Shown here piece by piece: positions 10,836 through 22,234 of a stretch of DNA of 64,000 bases. The first letter of the stretch is position 1. Each line of letters begins with the position of its first letter. The notes beneath the pieces were generated by a model. It was not told where the DNA came from. It did not search any database and saw only the letters and a list, made by a program, of their open reading frames with translations. Both the position numbers and the translations under genes were made by a program. Origin of the DNA: Fusarium oxysporum f. sp. lycopersici 4287 (lineage: Eukaryota; Ascomycota; Sordariomycetes; Hypocreales; Nectriaceae); assembly GCF_000149955.1 (NCBI RefSeq), contig NC_030997.1, positions 496,001-560,000 of the forward strand. Direction: 5' to 3'.

Positions 10836-12764
10836 CTAGAGACCGCGAAACAATGCATCAAGACTCGAGGATATTTGAATGAGTTCTTCGTCTTCGAAAG
10901 GACGACCGACCACTTGTATACTTATTGCTTGGTTCTCGACAAGGCTGGGGTCATCTATAACCAGTGCATAATTAGCATCCGTATGTGTAGTAACATAAGG
11001 GTCTTACGTACAAGTCTCGTGGTTGGGTTTATCGTAGGGATTGGTGTCCAACGGTACGTATTCCAAATCAAGAGGATCCTGCTCAGAGCTGACCTTGAGT
11101 CCTGGTATCGGCAATATCGCAGAAGGATAGTCGATTAGGTTGAGGAGCGATGTGTATCCCCAGTATGTATTGAAGTCATGAGGATAACCAACGCCGGGTG
11201 CCGGAGGACATATCAAGACGTCGATAGGACGGCCGTCGTTGGCTGTTTTATCCCATGCTGCCAGGAACTGCTCTTTGTAGTCTCGTACCTTGCCACTCAA
11301 CTACTAATAGTCAGACTAGAAGTAACAAGCTTTTGTCTTTCGACCTACCTGTAGAATCTCTGAAGCGGGAAGCTTCCGAACATTGAAGACCTTGAGTAAG
11401 TCGGCAAACGCTGGGATTATGGATTCACCAGACTCTTCAAGTGCAGCGATGGTCCCATCAGCTCCACCTTGATAGTATATGTCGAACTTGAATCATATCA
11501 GTCATTATACCGGGTTAGATAAGAGGTACTTACGGTGGTCCTCAAAGCCTGCCAGCAGTCGAAGGGCGGCTTGAAGTCAACAACTTAAGACAGAAGTTAA
11601 TTATAACATCCTTAGTTCGCAACAAATCTGGACTTACCCTCGTGACCAGCTGCTATCAGGAGTTGTTGGGTACGCTCCAATGCTCGAAGAATTGGTGGAT
11701 GAGGCTTCACCACACCATCCCATTTCATCAGCCCAATCTTCAGCTTCCCTTCTGGGGCGTCGATCCTCCTCCATGGAGCAGGCGCGCAAGTCACATCGAA
11801 TCTGTTGTGAGGATGAGCATTGATGACTCGGGTTAGTAACCCCATATCCTCAATGGAGTGACAAATAGGTCCAAAGGACACTTGAATCAGACTCTGACCA
11901 AGGTCCGGCATCCCACCTTTTGGGATTCGTGCAGCTGTTGGTTTGAGAGCATAGAGTCCATTGAAAGCAGCTGGTACACGAATCGATCCGCCGAGATCAG
12001 TCGAGGGCGTGAGAGGTGTACCTTTCATAGCTACCAGGACAGCGTCGCCTCCAGAACTACCTCCGGCGTTCAGGTCCCGATTAGAAGGGTTCAACGTGCG
12101 ACCCCAGAGGTTGCTGACCGTCTCGATTGCCATAGCTGATTGAGGCATGGTGGTCTTGCAGAAGAATATGGCGCCTTCATTTCGCAAGGCAGCAACGACG
12201 GCGGAATCCTGGCTGACGATATTGTTCCTGGCTGAGACGAAAGCCATTGTCGAAGCATGGCCTGCAACGCAATGGATATCCTTGGCAGCGAGAGTGAGTG
12301 TAGGTAAGGGATTGTGGCTGGTAGATAGCTTACCTTGAGAGCGATAGGAACACCATGCAGTACACCCTTCAGATGACCACCCTTCTCTAGCGCTTCATCA
12401 AGCTCTCTTGCTTGTGCGAGGCCTTCTTCATAGAACCATTCGGTCAGGCAATTGACCTACTGCCATTAGACAATTACCGTTATGTAGTTAGATTGCTGAC
12501 CAGTTGATGCGCGATAGCAGCTCGCCCAGCAAATGCCTCCAAGAGTTGCACTGCTTTCAGCTCGCGAGTCTCAACTTTCTTGACTATTTCTGTCGCTGTG
12601 AGTTCCGTGATTTTGAGCTGCTCTTCAGTGAGCAGGCCGCAGATGTACGGCACATTGGTGATATCTTTGAGGTCTTGATACTGATTGACATCTAATCGCC
12701 AGCGGTTAGGGATGGAATTAAGCACTTTAGCTTGAGATTCCTTGGCAATGTCTTGCCAATTCAT
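10836..12764 (-). CDS. Amidase signature family protein, seven exons
   Basis: Rebuilt as exons 12764-12501, 12456-12334, 12280-11638, 11583-11534, 11486-11349, 11300-11012 and 10954-10836, giving about 541 aa. Every junction keeps frame and restores family sequence, for example HQL/VNCLTEW, GVPIALK/DIHC and NHET/YDPSL, ending QVVGRPFEDEEL. The Ser-cisSer-Lys triad is present: K129 in GVPIALK, S204 in GGSSGG and S228 in TDLGGS, with the standard spacing of 24 between the serines. It resembles fungal acetamidase-type enzymes that release ammonia from amides. No signal peptide. One intron is only 44 nt and starts GTCAGC. The first ATG (MNWQDIAKESQAK) matches typical family N-termini. Confidence 0.9.
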
Positions 12765-13199
12765 CGTGTGCGATCGAGACCAGATGGTGTTGTGTATGAC
12801 TTCGGCTGTTGCGAGGGACTGGTTGGTAATATGTGAATAAGGGTTTTTGAGAGATGTTGTGTTATTTAAGGATTATCACAATACATACATCAAGGTTCCC
12901 GGCGTATTGCAGGTTGTCTTGTAAGTAACGTTATGAACAGCCAGCAGCGGTGGGCCTAGTCCTCAACGATTGGTAAGATCATGGTGATTACGTTGCTTAT
13001 GTTTCTCCACATCGGATGACCAGCTTATGTGAAAAGGAACTCCGTGGAGGTCAAAACGAGCATAAAATTAGTAATTTACGTTTCTTTTAGACTTAAAGTT
13101 ACAGTATTGGATTATTTATGCCTATCACCAACAACTTTAACTGAATACACGATCAACGCCAACGCCTGACCCACCGGATCCTAACCCACGATGCATCCC
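12765..13199. other. Intergenic region, amidase promoter and aconitase 3' end
   Basis: 435 bp, AT-rich, no gene and no clear conserved sites seen. Confidence 0.5.
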
Positions 13200-15675
13200 T
13201 CAAGCCGCGCTGCCTAAGATCGTCTTCTTGACGTGATTTAGAGCACTTCCGGCACGTAACCAGGAAAGCTGGTGGGTATGATATGAGTGATTCAGCTGCG
13301 CCATCCACTCAGTCCCATCCGTATTCACCACCTTCATCGTAACTTGCTTCTCCGGCTGAAGCGCATCACCATCAACGTCCAGTAAACTTATTACATCACC
13401 CTCCTGTATCCTGTCATAGTCTGCTGGGTCTGCAAACGTCAACGGAAACATCCCCTGCTTCTTCAAGTTCGTCTCATGGATTCGAGCAAAGCTCTTTGCG
13501 ATGACTGCCACACCGCCCAAGAACCTGGGCTCTAGCGCAGCATGCTCCCGAGAACTACCTTCGCCGTAGTTGTTGTCACCAATGATACACCATCTAATAC
13601 CAGCGTCCTTCATTGTCCTCGCTGCCTTGTGAACGAACTTGATGGTACCGTCCGTAGGATCTCGTGTCTTGCCAGTCATGCTTAGTGAACTGGCATCAGG
13701 GAGGAATCCATTCGTTGCGCCGAGGAGCATGTTATGACTGATGTTGGACAGATGACCGCGATAGTTATACCATGGCCCCGCGGGAGAAATGTGGTCGGTG
13801 GTGCACTTTCCTGAGACCTTGATAAGGACTTCCATGTTTTCTGCTTGGCCTGGCTTCCAGGGCTCAAAAGGCGTCAGAAGTTCCAGGCGATCGCTGCCTT
13901 CATCGATGGCAACTTTGTAATCTGAGGTATCTTCTAAAACAGGTGGCTGGAACAGATCGCTGCCAGCGATGAAGCTTTCTGGAAGCTCGTTGGCTACAGG
14001 TGGTGTGAATCGGAAGTGTTTGGAGCTGCCGGACTCGTCAATGGGAATGGTGTCGTGCATGGGATTGAAGGATAAATCGCCGGCATAAGCGAAAGCAGTG
14101 GCGATCTCCGGAGATGTGACAAAGGAATGTGTCGCGGGGTTTCCGTCATGGCGACCAGTGAAGTTGCGATTGAAGCTGGAAATGACCGAGTTGTCCTCTG
14201 CTCCAGCAACATCCACGTCCTTCCTGTCCCACTGCCCAACGCAGGGTCCGCAAGAGTTGCTGAGAACAACAGCTCCAGCCTCCCTTAGACTAGGTAGGAT
14301 ACCGCTCTCCTCTGCAGTTGCACGAATCTGTTCGCTGCCAGGGCTTACCATAAACGGTGTTCTGGGCCGGTCGATGCCTGCCTTCTTGGCCTGTTGAACC
14401 AAGTCGTAGACCTTCTCGAGATCCTCGTATGAGCTGTTCGTGCAGCTGCCAACCATGCTATGGCTGATCCTAGAGGGCCAGGAACTCTCCTGAACTCGTG
14501 TCTTGAACTGGGACAAGGGATGTGAGAGGTCGGGGGTGAAGGGGCCGTTGATGTGAGGTTCAAGCGTTGAGAGATCAATCTCAATGACCTGGTCGTAGTA
14601 GTCCTCACTGCCACGGTCGGCAGTAAGCAATGTCTCAGTGAAACCGTCAGCATAGCGTGCGATATCTTCTCGCTTAGTCGCTGCAAGATATCGTGCCATG
14701 GCTTGTGAGTAAGGGAAGATGCATGATGTTGATCCAACCTCAGCAGACATGTTGCAAACAGTCGCCATGGCTGTGGCGCCCAATGTCTCAGCACCCGGAC
14801 CGAAGAACTCGATGACCTTGCCCTTTCCACCAGAGACAGTAAGAATGCCAGCAAGCTTGCAGATGATGTCCTTGGAAGAGGCCCATCCCGACAAGCTTCC
14901 TGTAAGCCGAACGCCCAAGACCTTCGGACAGACAAGCTCCCATGGCATTCCGGCCATCGCATCGACAGCATCGGAGCCGCCAACTCCAATACCAAGAACA
15001 CCCATTCCGCCAGCGTTGGGAGTATGTGAGTCTGTACCAATGAACAAACCACCAGGGAAAGCGTAGTTCTCAAAGATAGTAGTGTGTATAATACCCGCAC
15101 CAGGTTTCCAATACCCAATACCATATTTCTTTGCGGCACTGCTCAAAAATGCATAAACTTCGCGATGATCACCCGCAGCGCGCTCAAGGTCTTTCTTCGC
15201 TCCGTACTCTGCCACGATGAGATGATCACTGTGCACGGATGTGGGTACTTGGACTCTGGGCAGACCAGCGCTGATGAATTGAAGAAGAGCCATTGTCGCT
15301 GTCGCATCGTGGCAAGCAACGCGGTCGGGTCGTAGGCGGAGGATTGTCTTTCCTCGCTCTATTTGGTCGAGGACCCAATCATCGTTGTCGTGGATTAAGT
15401 GGCTGTAGAGGAGCTTTTCGGAGAGGGTCAAGGGTCGTTTATTAGCGCCTTGGACGCGGCGGAGAGATTCGAGTCCCGAGGTATAATCAAGAGCATTGTA
15501 CTGTGACCCAATTAGCAATTGGCATCAAGAGATGAGCAGAGTTACTGACTGGCTCAAGAGGACTCAATGCGACATGAGATGAATGCGTCGCTAAGCATCG
15601 TCGCGCTTGTGCCAATGGCCGTTGTCGGGCGGCGCAAACCCGTCGCAGGCTAAGTCGTGTTACTGTGAGCGCCAT
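13200..15675 (-). CDS. Aconitase-family hydratase, mitochondrial paralogue
   Basis: Two exons, 15675-15550 and 15500-13200, giving 808 aa, close to mitochondrial aconitase length. Residues 1-35 form an Arg-rich amphipathic presequence (MALTVTRLSLRRV). The three [4Fe-4S] cysteines are present: about C395 in GSCTNSS, and about C459 and C462 in SCGPCVGQ. The swivel domain keeps GEGSSREHAALEPR with the catalytic serine and arginine. The enzyme should dehydrate/rehydrate a tricarboxylate in the mitochondrial matrix. Several otherwise fixed stretches deviate, for example FTGRHDGNPATHSF where housekeeping aconitase usually has a GRND-type sequence, so this is probably a specialised paralogue. It sits next to a regulator, a mitochondrial carrier, an amidohydrolase and an RraA-like aldolase, and its promoter carries two copies of the shared GGA-N4-TCC site. 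Substrate: citrate/isocitrate-like, possibly 4-oxalomesaconate (inference). Confidence 0.9.
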
Positions 15676-15810
15676 TCTTGCAATAGTTGCAGAATATGCG
15701 TAGCAATTGGCGTCATATAATTCTTTGCCCTTGCATGGTAATCGGCATGTTTTTATTTGTTATCGCACAAACCGGTCCCTACAAATCTTCATCTGGTAGC
15801 CGAGGAAGCT

Positions 15811-15855
15811 TGGAGTAGTCCGCACCCCATTTCTCGCCGCTGACGGACTGCTCCG
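15811..15855. promoter_or_regulatory. Two GGA-N4-TCC sites in the aconitase promoter
   Basis: TGGAGTAGTCCG at 15811-15822 and CGGACTGCTCCG at 15844-15855, 136 and 169 bp upstream of the aconitase ATG. The second is a perfect CGG-N6-CCG inverted repeat, the type bound by zinc-cluster dimers. The same form recurs in two other promoters of this module. Confidence 0.7.
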
Positions 15856-15894
15856 TTCCCCGCAATTCACAGTATCGTGATACAGCACCCAAGC

Positions 15895-18449
15895 TCAGAA
15901 GCCGGGGTTTGAGTCCGTTCCAAAGAGGTCTAGATCTTGATTGTCATTAAGAGGAAAGCTCCAGGTGAAATCGGATCTGTTGAAGTCCTCTAGGAACATT
16001 TCGATTTCCGGGTCGAATCCGCCCTCAATTGACGGCCAGTAAAATTGGTCTGGGTTGTGTCCAGCATCCAGGTCCAGGTTTTGCCACGCTGCATTTGTGT
16101 CAATCGCCGCTGCTTGGCCATTCTCGTCAGAGAATTGAGGCTGATTCTGAGTTCCGGTTGCTTCAATGTCGGCTCCGTCTCTTGGTCTACCGGAAGCGGT
16201 TTGCTGTAGAGATAGTCGCGGAGCTTTGTTAGATGCATCCGCCATGTACAGTCTCTTCATAGTCAAGTCTGCGACCGAGCCAAAGCTGGCTTGACCACTT
16301 CTTGCGGATGGCCACCACTCGCCGCCGATTGTGAGGAGGGTAGAGCAGCTTCGCAAATTCTTTGACATTGTCTCTGGTGATGCCTTCTCCCGAACAGCTT
16401 GCGACGTCCAGAATGAGTAGATCAGGGTCGCGCCAGCTGCAAAAATATTCTGTACCGCCCTCCATCCAAAATGAAGGCCGTGAAGATCATGGAGCCGTTG
16501 ATAACCGTCTAGAATGCCAGCTGCACTATCAAAGCAGACTTGAAGCGCCTCTGAAGCGGGTTGCCGAATGACCTGGGATGGTTGGAAGAGTAAGACCATC
16601 GTTGTATGGTACTTCAGTCCGAGCTTTATCTTCCAGACTTCCCGTTGTCGGTTATCAAGACTGGGATACTCAAATGCATCGTTTGAGACCTCCTCCCACC
16701 AATTTTGCAAAGTCTGCTGAATCCTGGTCTGTTGTTCCGTGGGATTGTCCGGCCATGGGAAGAAGCTAGAATCACCGGGCAGGTGATACAGGTGAAGCTT
16801 GATGTCGGACACGATGCGGTCCAATCTGAAATGGTATGACGAGTAATGGGCTACTGCAGTTACGAACGATGGCGGAAGTGGCCCCTGCATATTCTCGTCG
16901 GGATCCGATAACGCTTCTGGTATCTTGACGTCGAATGTTTCGTCCCTGAAGCCAAGCGGCCTTCCCTGTATTGATGAAATGGACCTGACACAGTCAGCAT
17001 GATCTCAAATGTCCGAGCTTGTGCAGCATTACCTATCCAGGGAGTAGATCGTAAAAAAGGTGAAGCGTCTGACTTGCAGCATAGCAAAGTCGTCTGGGTT
17101 CGGCTGGCTTTGTTCCCGATGTATACCAGTCTCAACGCAATATGCAAGCCCAAGATGCACCAAAGTCCACAGGTTGACCTCTGCTGGCGTAAGCATACCA
17201 TGCATGACTAGCATCATCAAAGATTGAATTGAGGACAAGGTAATATGTGCAAAACCTTCCTTCGAAAAATGAAGGGCAGCACGGTAAAAGCGTTGTGGCG
17301 GAAAGTCGTAGTTACGTGAGCGCACTTTGACCAGGGCACCGATGTTGAAGACCATAAAGAGAATAAAGGCAACCGATGACATTGTGACGCCCTCTTCATT
17401 GGAGACTCCGGGGACTACCACTCTTCCGTTCCATCGAAACGGTGGCATAATAGCAGGCCATCCGTGAGAAGAGATATCGCATTCCAGAATGCCATCAAGG
17501 CAGGAATATATGGCTTCAACGGCACTGAATAGAGAGAGGGGTTCTAGGAAGGGGAAGTCGGGATGGATCCAACGGATGTATGTGTGTATCAATACGAGAG
17601 CATTATGCTTTGACGGTAGTTCCTATCGATAGTTAGGGTACATCGACGCACTATAGGCGGAGGGACTGACTTGTTTCAGAAGATTGTAAAGTTCTCGATA
17701 ATACTTCCTGTTTTGATCTTGCGCAACGGCATCATCACTCCATTCAAGCTCTCCGGCATACTTATCCCCTTGGGGGCCCTGGGGCGTGGACTCTACACTC
17801 GGCGGGGATGCTCCGATGAGGTTTGTGAAGAGAAGCCCCGAGCTTGAGCCAAGGTAGTGTTTTTGAGGTGAATCGATATTGAGAGAAAGCATGCCCAGGT
17901 TGACGGCGACAGAATGGGCGCGTTCTGGAAAGGATTCATCTTGATCAGATTGTCCCGACGCCTCTGCTGATCGCTTGCGTGAGACTGTTGGCACTGGTGG
18001 GATTGACGATGTTGAGACGTCTGCATCTTCCGGGATATCTTGGGAGGGCGCTGTTGGATCAGCCGAAGCATCAACTTGAGGGCCAGACCGGAGGTCTACG
18101 TCTGGTAGACGCTCTTTGATGATGTCTTCCAACCATCGTATCCTTTCGCGGGCGGCAGAGACGAAACTTGCAGCTATCAATGAACGCTCTACGATATCGT
18201 GACGCGTACTCACTTGCGAGGAATGACAACGTCAGAGTTCTGGCTGTCCACGTCTAAACAGACCTGCCCGGCCTTCGCGCAGTTGGTGCAAGCAGGTACT
18301 TGACCATCGCACTAACAGGAGCCAAGGAGAAGAGGACTTTAGTCTGGAGGGTACTGAGAGCAGGGAATGGTTCTCACCTTGATGCGACGGACCCGACAGC
18401 GTCGACAGGCCAGGCGGACCTTTTTAGGTGCGTTGACACGCGTGGCCAT
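15895..18449 (-). CDS. Zn(II)2Cys6 transcription factor of the carboxylate module
   Basis: Five exons, 18449-18378, 18311-18214, 18166-17671, 17622-17033 and 16984-15895, about 781 aa. The cluster at residues 15-42 is CX2CX6CX6CX2CX6C (ACRRCRVRRIK/CDG), interrupted by an intron before the third cysteine. A linker (FVSAARERIRWLEDIIKERL) follows that is likely a dimerising coil, then a serine-rich spacer, then the fungal_trans domain (HPDFPFLEP...YCVETGIHREQ...FFTIYSLDR/SIS) and an acidic C-terminus ending NSNPGF. It lies between the aconitase and the mitochondrial carrier. It is the obvious candidate to bind the GGA-N4-TCC sites found upstream of aconitase, amidohydrolase, RraA and permease. 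That assignment is inferred from position only. Confidence 0.9.
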
Positions 18450-19320
18450 GGGAGATGGCAGGTTTACAGGGGTCAGTCAAGGGGGAAGACGTGGTTGGCT
18501 GTTGTTGCTGAATGTTTGGTGAAGCTGACAATTGCTCAAGATGACAGTGGATGACCCCGCTGAGAGATGCGTGCGTCACGTGTGTGAGCCACCAGATGAG
18601 CTACCCAACTTATCGTCCTCGACATTCTCTTGCAAGACGACAGTCTTGATATAAACAAAAATGCATTTGAACTTTCCATATTTACCCGAGTAAACGCTGT
18701 TAATAATTGCTTCTTGTGACTATTCCCATCGCTCACGGCCAGGAAGTTTGGTGGAGTTAGTAATGATGCTTACCAGACGAGCGGTATATCATTTTCGAAA
18801 AAGGTATAAATACGTAGCTAATAGTATCTCCTAAGAAGGTTTTAATCAAAGAAATTCCTCTCATTTTGGCTCTAAGGCGAGATGTTCTCAAACATGGTTG
18901 ACACTGGTATCAGGCTCCTTGCATCCGACAAACTCGGATGATTGACCACTTGAAGCTGATGAACATAAGTACACGGAGTTGGCTCAGCCAGTCTTCTGGC
19001 ACGTTCGATTTGACTAATTGATGCGCTGTTACCTTGAAGGTCCCCGCCGTGAGTGATATTTGCCCGTAGCAAAGATCCTTGTAAATGAACAGTCGCCGAC
19101 TGTTGGATTCCCCTAATCGGCGAACAGACAATCCGCCGACCAAAACTAAGGTACCACGATTTCCGAGCATTGCCTTTTAAATGTGATACGGAAAACTGAC
19201 TGACTTCGTATACTATTTATTCATTCTCTTGATGATATTGTTGAGACTAACGAGCCATATACTGGGCCTCACGAATCGAGAACTTAAGGCCACATACAGC
19301 GGACCGGAGATTGTGAGACG
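18450..19320. promoter_or_regulatory. Divergent promoter, regulator / mitochondrial carrier
   Basis: 871 bp with no supported gene; short minus frames (18872-19170) have no recognisable domain. It contains a perfect 7-bp inverted repeat CATCCGA-CAAAC-TCGGATG (18922-18940) and three copies of CGCCGA (19094-19099, inverse 19117-19122, 19134-19139). The GGA-N4-TCC site of the neighbouring promoters is absent; only a half-like CGGAGT occurs near 18974. Confidence 0.5.
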
Positions 19321-20369
19321 ATGACCCTCCATTCAGCACACAAAGAAACCACAGGGGATACCAAGATCAAATATCCATTTTGGTTTGGTGGTAGTGCCAG
19401 CGCTTTGGCTGCTTGCGCCACTCATCCTCTTGATCTTGGTACAGTAACATGTTTTCTTGACGTTGAACGGAGCTAATCAAACTTACCAGTCAAGGTAAAT
19501 TTTCCCATAATTCATATTTTACTCAATCAACTCACGATAGACTTGGTGTGCAGGTCCGTCTGCAGACACGTACAGTGAATGTGGCCCCGTCGTTTGGTTC
19601 GGCCGTCAAGACCATCATCAGTGATGAAGGCATACCAGCCTTGTACAGTGGTCTAACAGCATCAATTGTGCGCCAACTCACCTATTCGGGCATTCGTTTT
19701 GGCATATATGAGGAACTCAAGTCGAGGGCTGGTCCTGCTCCCAGCAGTCACTTTCTCCTTGCCACTGCGTGGTGCTCTGGATTCGCGGGTGGAATTGCTG
19801 GTAACTTTGCCGATGTTCTAAATGTGAGAATGCAGCACGATGGGTCACTTCCATCTCACCACAGGCACAACTATCGTCATGTCGGCGACGGAATGTTGCG
19901 AATGGCACGGGAAGAAGGTATCAGCGCCTACATGAGAGGATGGCTGCCTAACTGTACACGTGCTGCGACCCAAACGGCAGGGCAGCTTGCAAGCTATGAT
20001 ATCATAAAAGGGTGTATCATCAACTATAGCCAGACAGATGAGACACCCGCTGTACAAGCCCTTTCCGCGTTTCTAGCAGCTGTCGTTGCAGTGACCATCA
20101 CGAATCCTCTGGATGTTGTCAAAACAAGGGTCATGTCTTCTATGTCTACAGCAGGGACAGGTATGGTAGTTACTGTAAGGGAAGCGATCCGGGCAGAAGG
20201 AGGTACTTGGATCTTTCGAGGATGGGTACCGAGCTTTTTACGAGTTGGACCGTAAGTATGTCGGCAATAGTTCTTCACAAGTTCACCGTTAATGGTATAC
20301 AGGCATACGATGTGCATGTTCGCATTTTTGGAGATTCAACGGAGTGTCTATCGAAAGATATGCACTTGA
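19321..20369 (+). CDS. Mitochondrial dicarboxylate carrier-like protein, with 5-nt microexon
   Basis: Four exons, 19321-19438, 19490-19494, 19554-20251 and 20303-20369, giving 295 aa, the standard length of the mitochondrial carrier family. The 5-nt exon (TCAAG) is needed to complete the first signature PLDLVKVR. The other signatures are FADVLNVR (proline replaced by F, as the second repeat is often degenerate) and PLDVVKTR, in the usual threefold repeat. The opening FGGSASALAACATHPLDLV resembles DIC1-type dicarboxylate carriers, which exchange malate, oxaloacetate or succinate for phosphate across the inner membrane. Between an aconitase paralogue and cytosolic-looking enzymes, it could move an intermediate or product between compartments. 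Confidence 0.9.
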
Positions 20370-21009
20370 TTGTATATCCGACTTGACACGAATGAAATTA
20401 TAGTGGCGTCAATGAAGTCATGCTTATAAATTCCCGATGATTATAACATGAGGCACAGATTGAACATTGATGTCCCAAATGGAAATATAACCACACTGAA
20501 CACTGTTCCGCTACAGATAAAATCGATGTATGATCAGACTGGTTTCGGGGGTTCCCCAAGGCCTTCCTACCAGTGGTAGTAGAGCCGATCGGTGAGGGGA
20601 CATGAGGCATTGGAGGCTTCATCAGCGGCAAAAAACCAGAGATGCCGGATTTCCGTTGTACTTTAGGCGATCTATGCTTGTAAATGCTGTAATCAATTTG
20701 GACCCTCAATCCATCAATTGACCGGCAGCCCTCCATGTTACTCCTATGGAGCTCACGCTTCCAGCGCAAGGAGTAGTCCGTTCCGCTCCAGCGCATGTCT
20801 GATCGGGCTAGATCCACCAGATATGGACTGCTCCGACGACCGCCACCGCTGATCGGGATGGTTCCATGACCGACGCGCCGCCGAAGAAACGGGCTCAAAT
20901 ATTGACAAAAAGGCCCAGAAGGGACTGTTCTGGGGCCACAAGCTGAAGAAGTCTTCCTATCCTTCCAGTAATGATCTCTCGTTCAATCGGTATCACGCAG
21001 CGAAGAAAT
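20370..21009. promoter_or_regulatory. Amidohydrolase promoter with two GGA-N4-TCC sites
   Basis: 640 bp without a supported gene. A 166-codon minus frame (20398-20898) is low-complexity and looks accidental. AGGAGTAGTCCG at 20769-20780 and TGGACTGCTCCG at 20824-20835 lie about 230 and 175 bp upstream of the amidohydrolase ATG. Their core variants (AGTAGT and ACTGCT) are exactly the same two as in the aconitase promoter. Confidence 0.65.
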
Positions 21010-22009
21010 ATGGCGACCCAAGTTCTCACCAAGTCCACCAAAGCTGAGCTGTTCCCAAATGGCGGCTGGGATACCCACCACCATATCTTCGAGCGTATGT
21101 TCTCTTGATGTCATACCTTTGAAGGCCTCGATTAACACTATACCAGCGTCCACCTTTTCCTATAGCCCAACCCGTCATTTGACGCCCCCAGCCGCAACAG
21201 TCCAGTCCTTCAAGACCTTCCGACAGAAACTTGGCATCACCAATTCCGTGCTTACCCATGGGCTATCGTACGGTGATGACTGTACTTCGCTCAAGACTTT
21301 CGTCACCCAGCTGGGAAAGTCTAGTACATCAGGCGTTGGTGTCATTGACCCAGAGAATACTACTGATGACGAAATACGAGATATGCAGGTCGCAGGAATT
21401 TGTGGTCTTCGTGTGAATCTCTATCACTATAACGCGATGGAAGACGTAGAGCTCCAGAAAAAGACTCTCCGCGCGTACCTTGGACGGGTAACACGTTTGT
21501 CACTTCCTTGGAGTCTCACAATGACAACAATCCGAACCGACTTCTGGGACACCCTAGCGACGTTTGTGCGAGAGGAAGTTGCCCCAACAGGTCGGCCCCT
21601 CATCACAGATCATTTCGGACTACTCAAGGCGCCGAGTATGCTTCCAGCTCAGTACCGACAAGACCCAACTCAACAGCCAGGATTCGCACCCATTCTACGA
21701 CTCGTCAAAGACGGTCTTCTCTATGTGAAACTCAGCGCTCCATACCGCGTCAGCGAGCAGAGTCCACACTACAGCGATCTGAAGTTCCTTGTACGAGCTC
21801 TTGTTGAGGCGAATCCACGACAGGTCATTTGGGGTAGTGACTGGCCGCATACCCCGAGGATGAAGGTGCGAAGTCATGAAGAAGCTATGAAAGAGACACC
21901 ATTCTTGGAGGTAGATGATGAAGCGTGGCTATGGAGTTTGCGGGAGTGGTTGTCGGACCAAGAATGGCACATGTTGATGGTCGATAACCCAAAGAGATTG
22001 TTTGGCTAG
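21010..22009 (+). CDS. Amidohydrolase-2 family, 2-pyrone-4,6-dicarboxylate lactonase-like
   Basis: Two exons, 21010-21094 and 21147-22009, 315 aa. Metal-site marks: HxH in WDTHHHIF (H23, H25), a histidine in LITDHFG, and the C-terminal aspartate in WGSDWPHT. The small COG3618-type amidohydrolases with this layout include LigI, which opens 2-pyrone-4,6-dicarboxylate to 4-oxalomesaconate, and other lactonases. Splicing joins HHHIFE to PSTFSYSP with frame kept. No targeting sequence, so probably cytosolic. The neighbouring RraA-like protein fits the last step of the same pathway. The exact lactone substrate is inferred, and generic aryl-lactone or amide hydrolysis remains possible. Confidence 0.85.
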
Positions 22010-22132
22010 ATAGAAACTGTAGATACACTTGCGCAAATACTTAGAACAGAACAGAATGGATATCAGGTCGAGGTTTATATCTATATCTACTACTTATCAT
22101 CATTAATTACCCTTAACAACCTACTAGATGTT

Positions 22133-22166
22133 CCCCCCCTGGGGGGGGGGGGGGGGGGGGGTGGGG
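22133..22166. repeat. C7-T-G21-T-G4 homopolymer tract
   Basis: Seven C, one T, 21 consecutive G (22141-22161), T, then four G. It lies between two convergent gene ends. It can form a short C/G hairpin or G-quadruplex on the plus strand, and its exact length is prone to sequencing and replication error. Confidence 0.9.
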
Positions 22167-22234
22167 TACAGCGCCTTGAAGCTGCATTTGGTCTGAGTAT
22201 ATGCAGCAGTAATTGGTAATCTCATGTGTGAGGT

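Noticed and set aside
14345..15139. 264-codon frame overlapping the aconitase
   Set aside because: Shadow frame on the same strand as a clear aconitase exon; no independent features.
18872..19170. Two overlapping minus-strand frames (66 and 86 codons)
   Set aside because: They share DNA in different frames, and neither shows a domain or splice continuation; treated as promoter sequence.
20398..20898. 166-codon minus-strand frame
   Set aside because: No domain, no start context, Pro/Ser-rich accidental composition, and it overlaps the promoter that carries two conserved sites.
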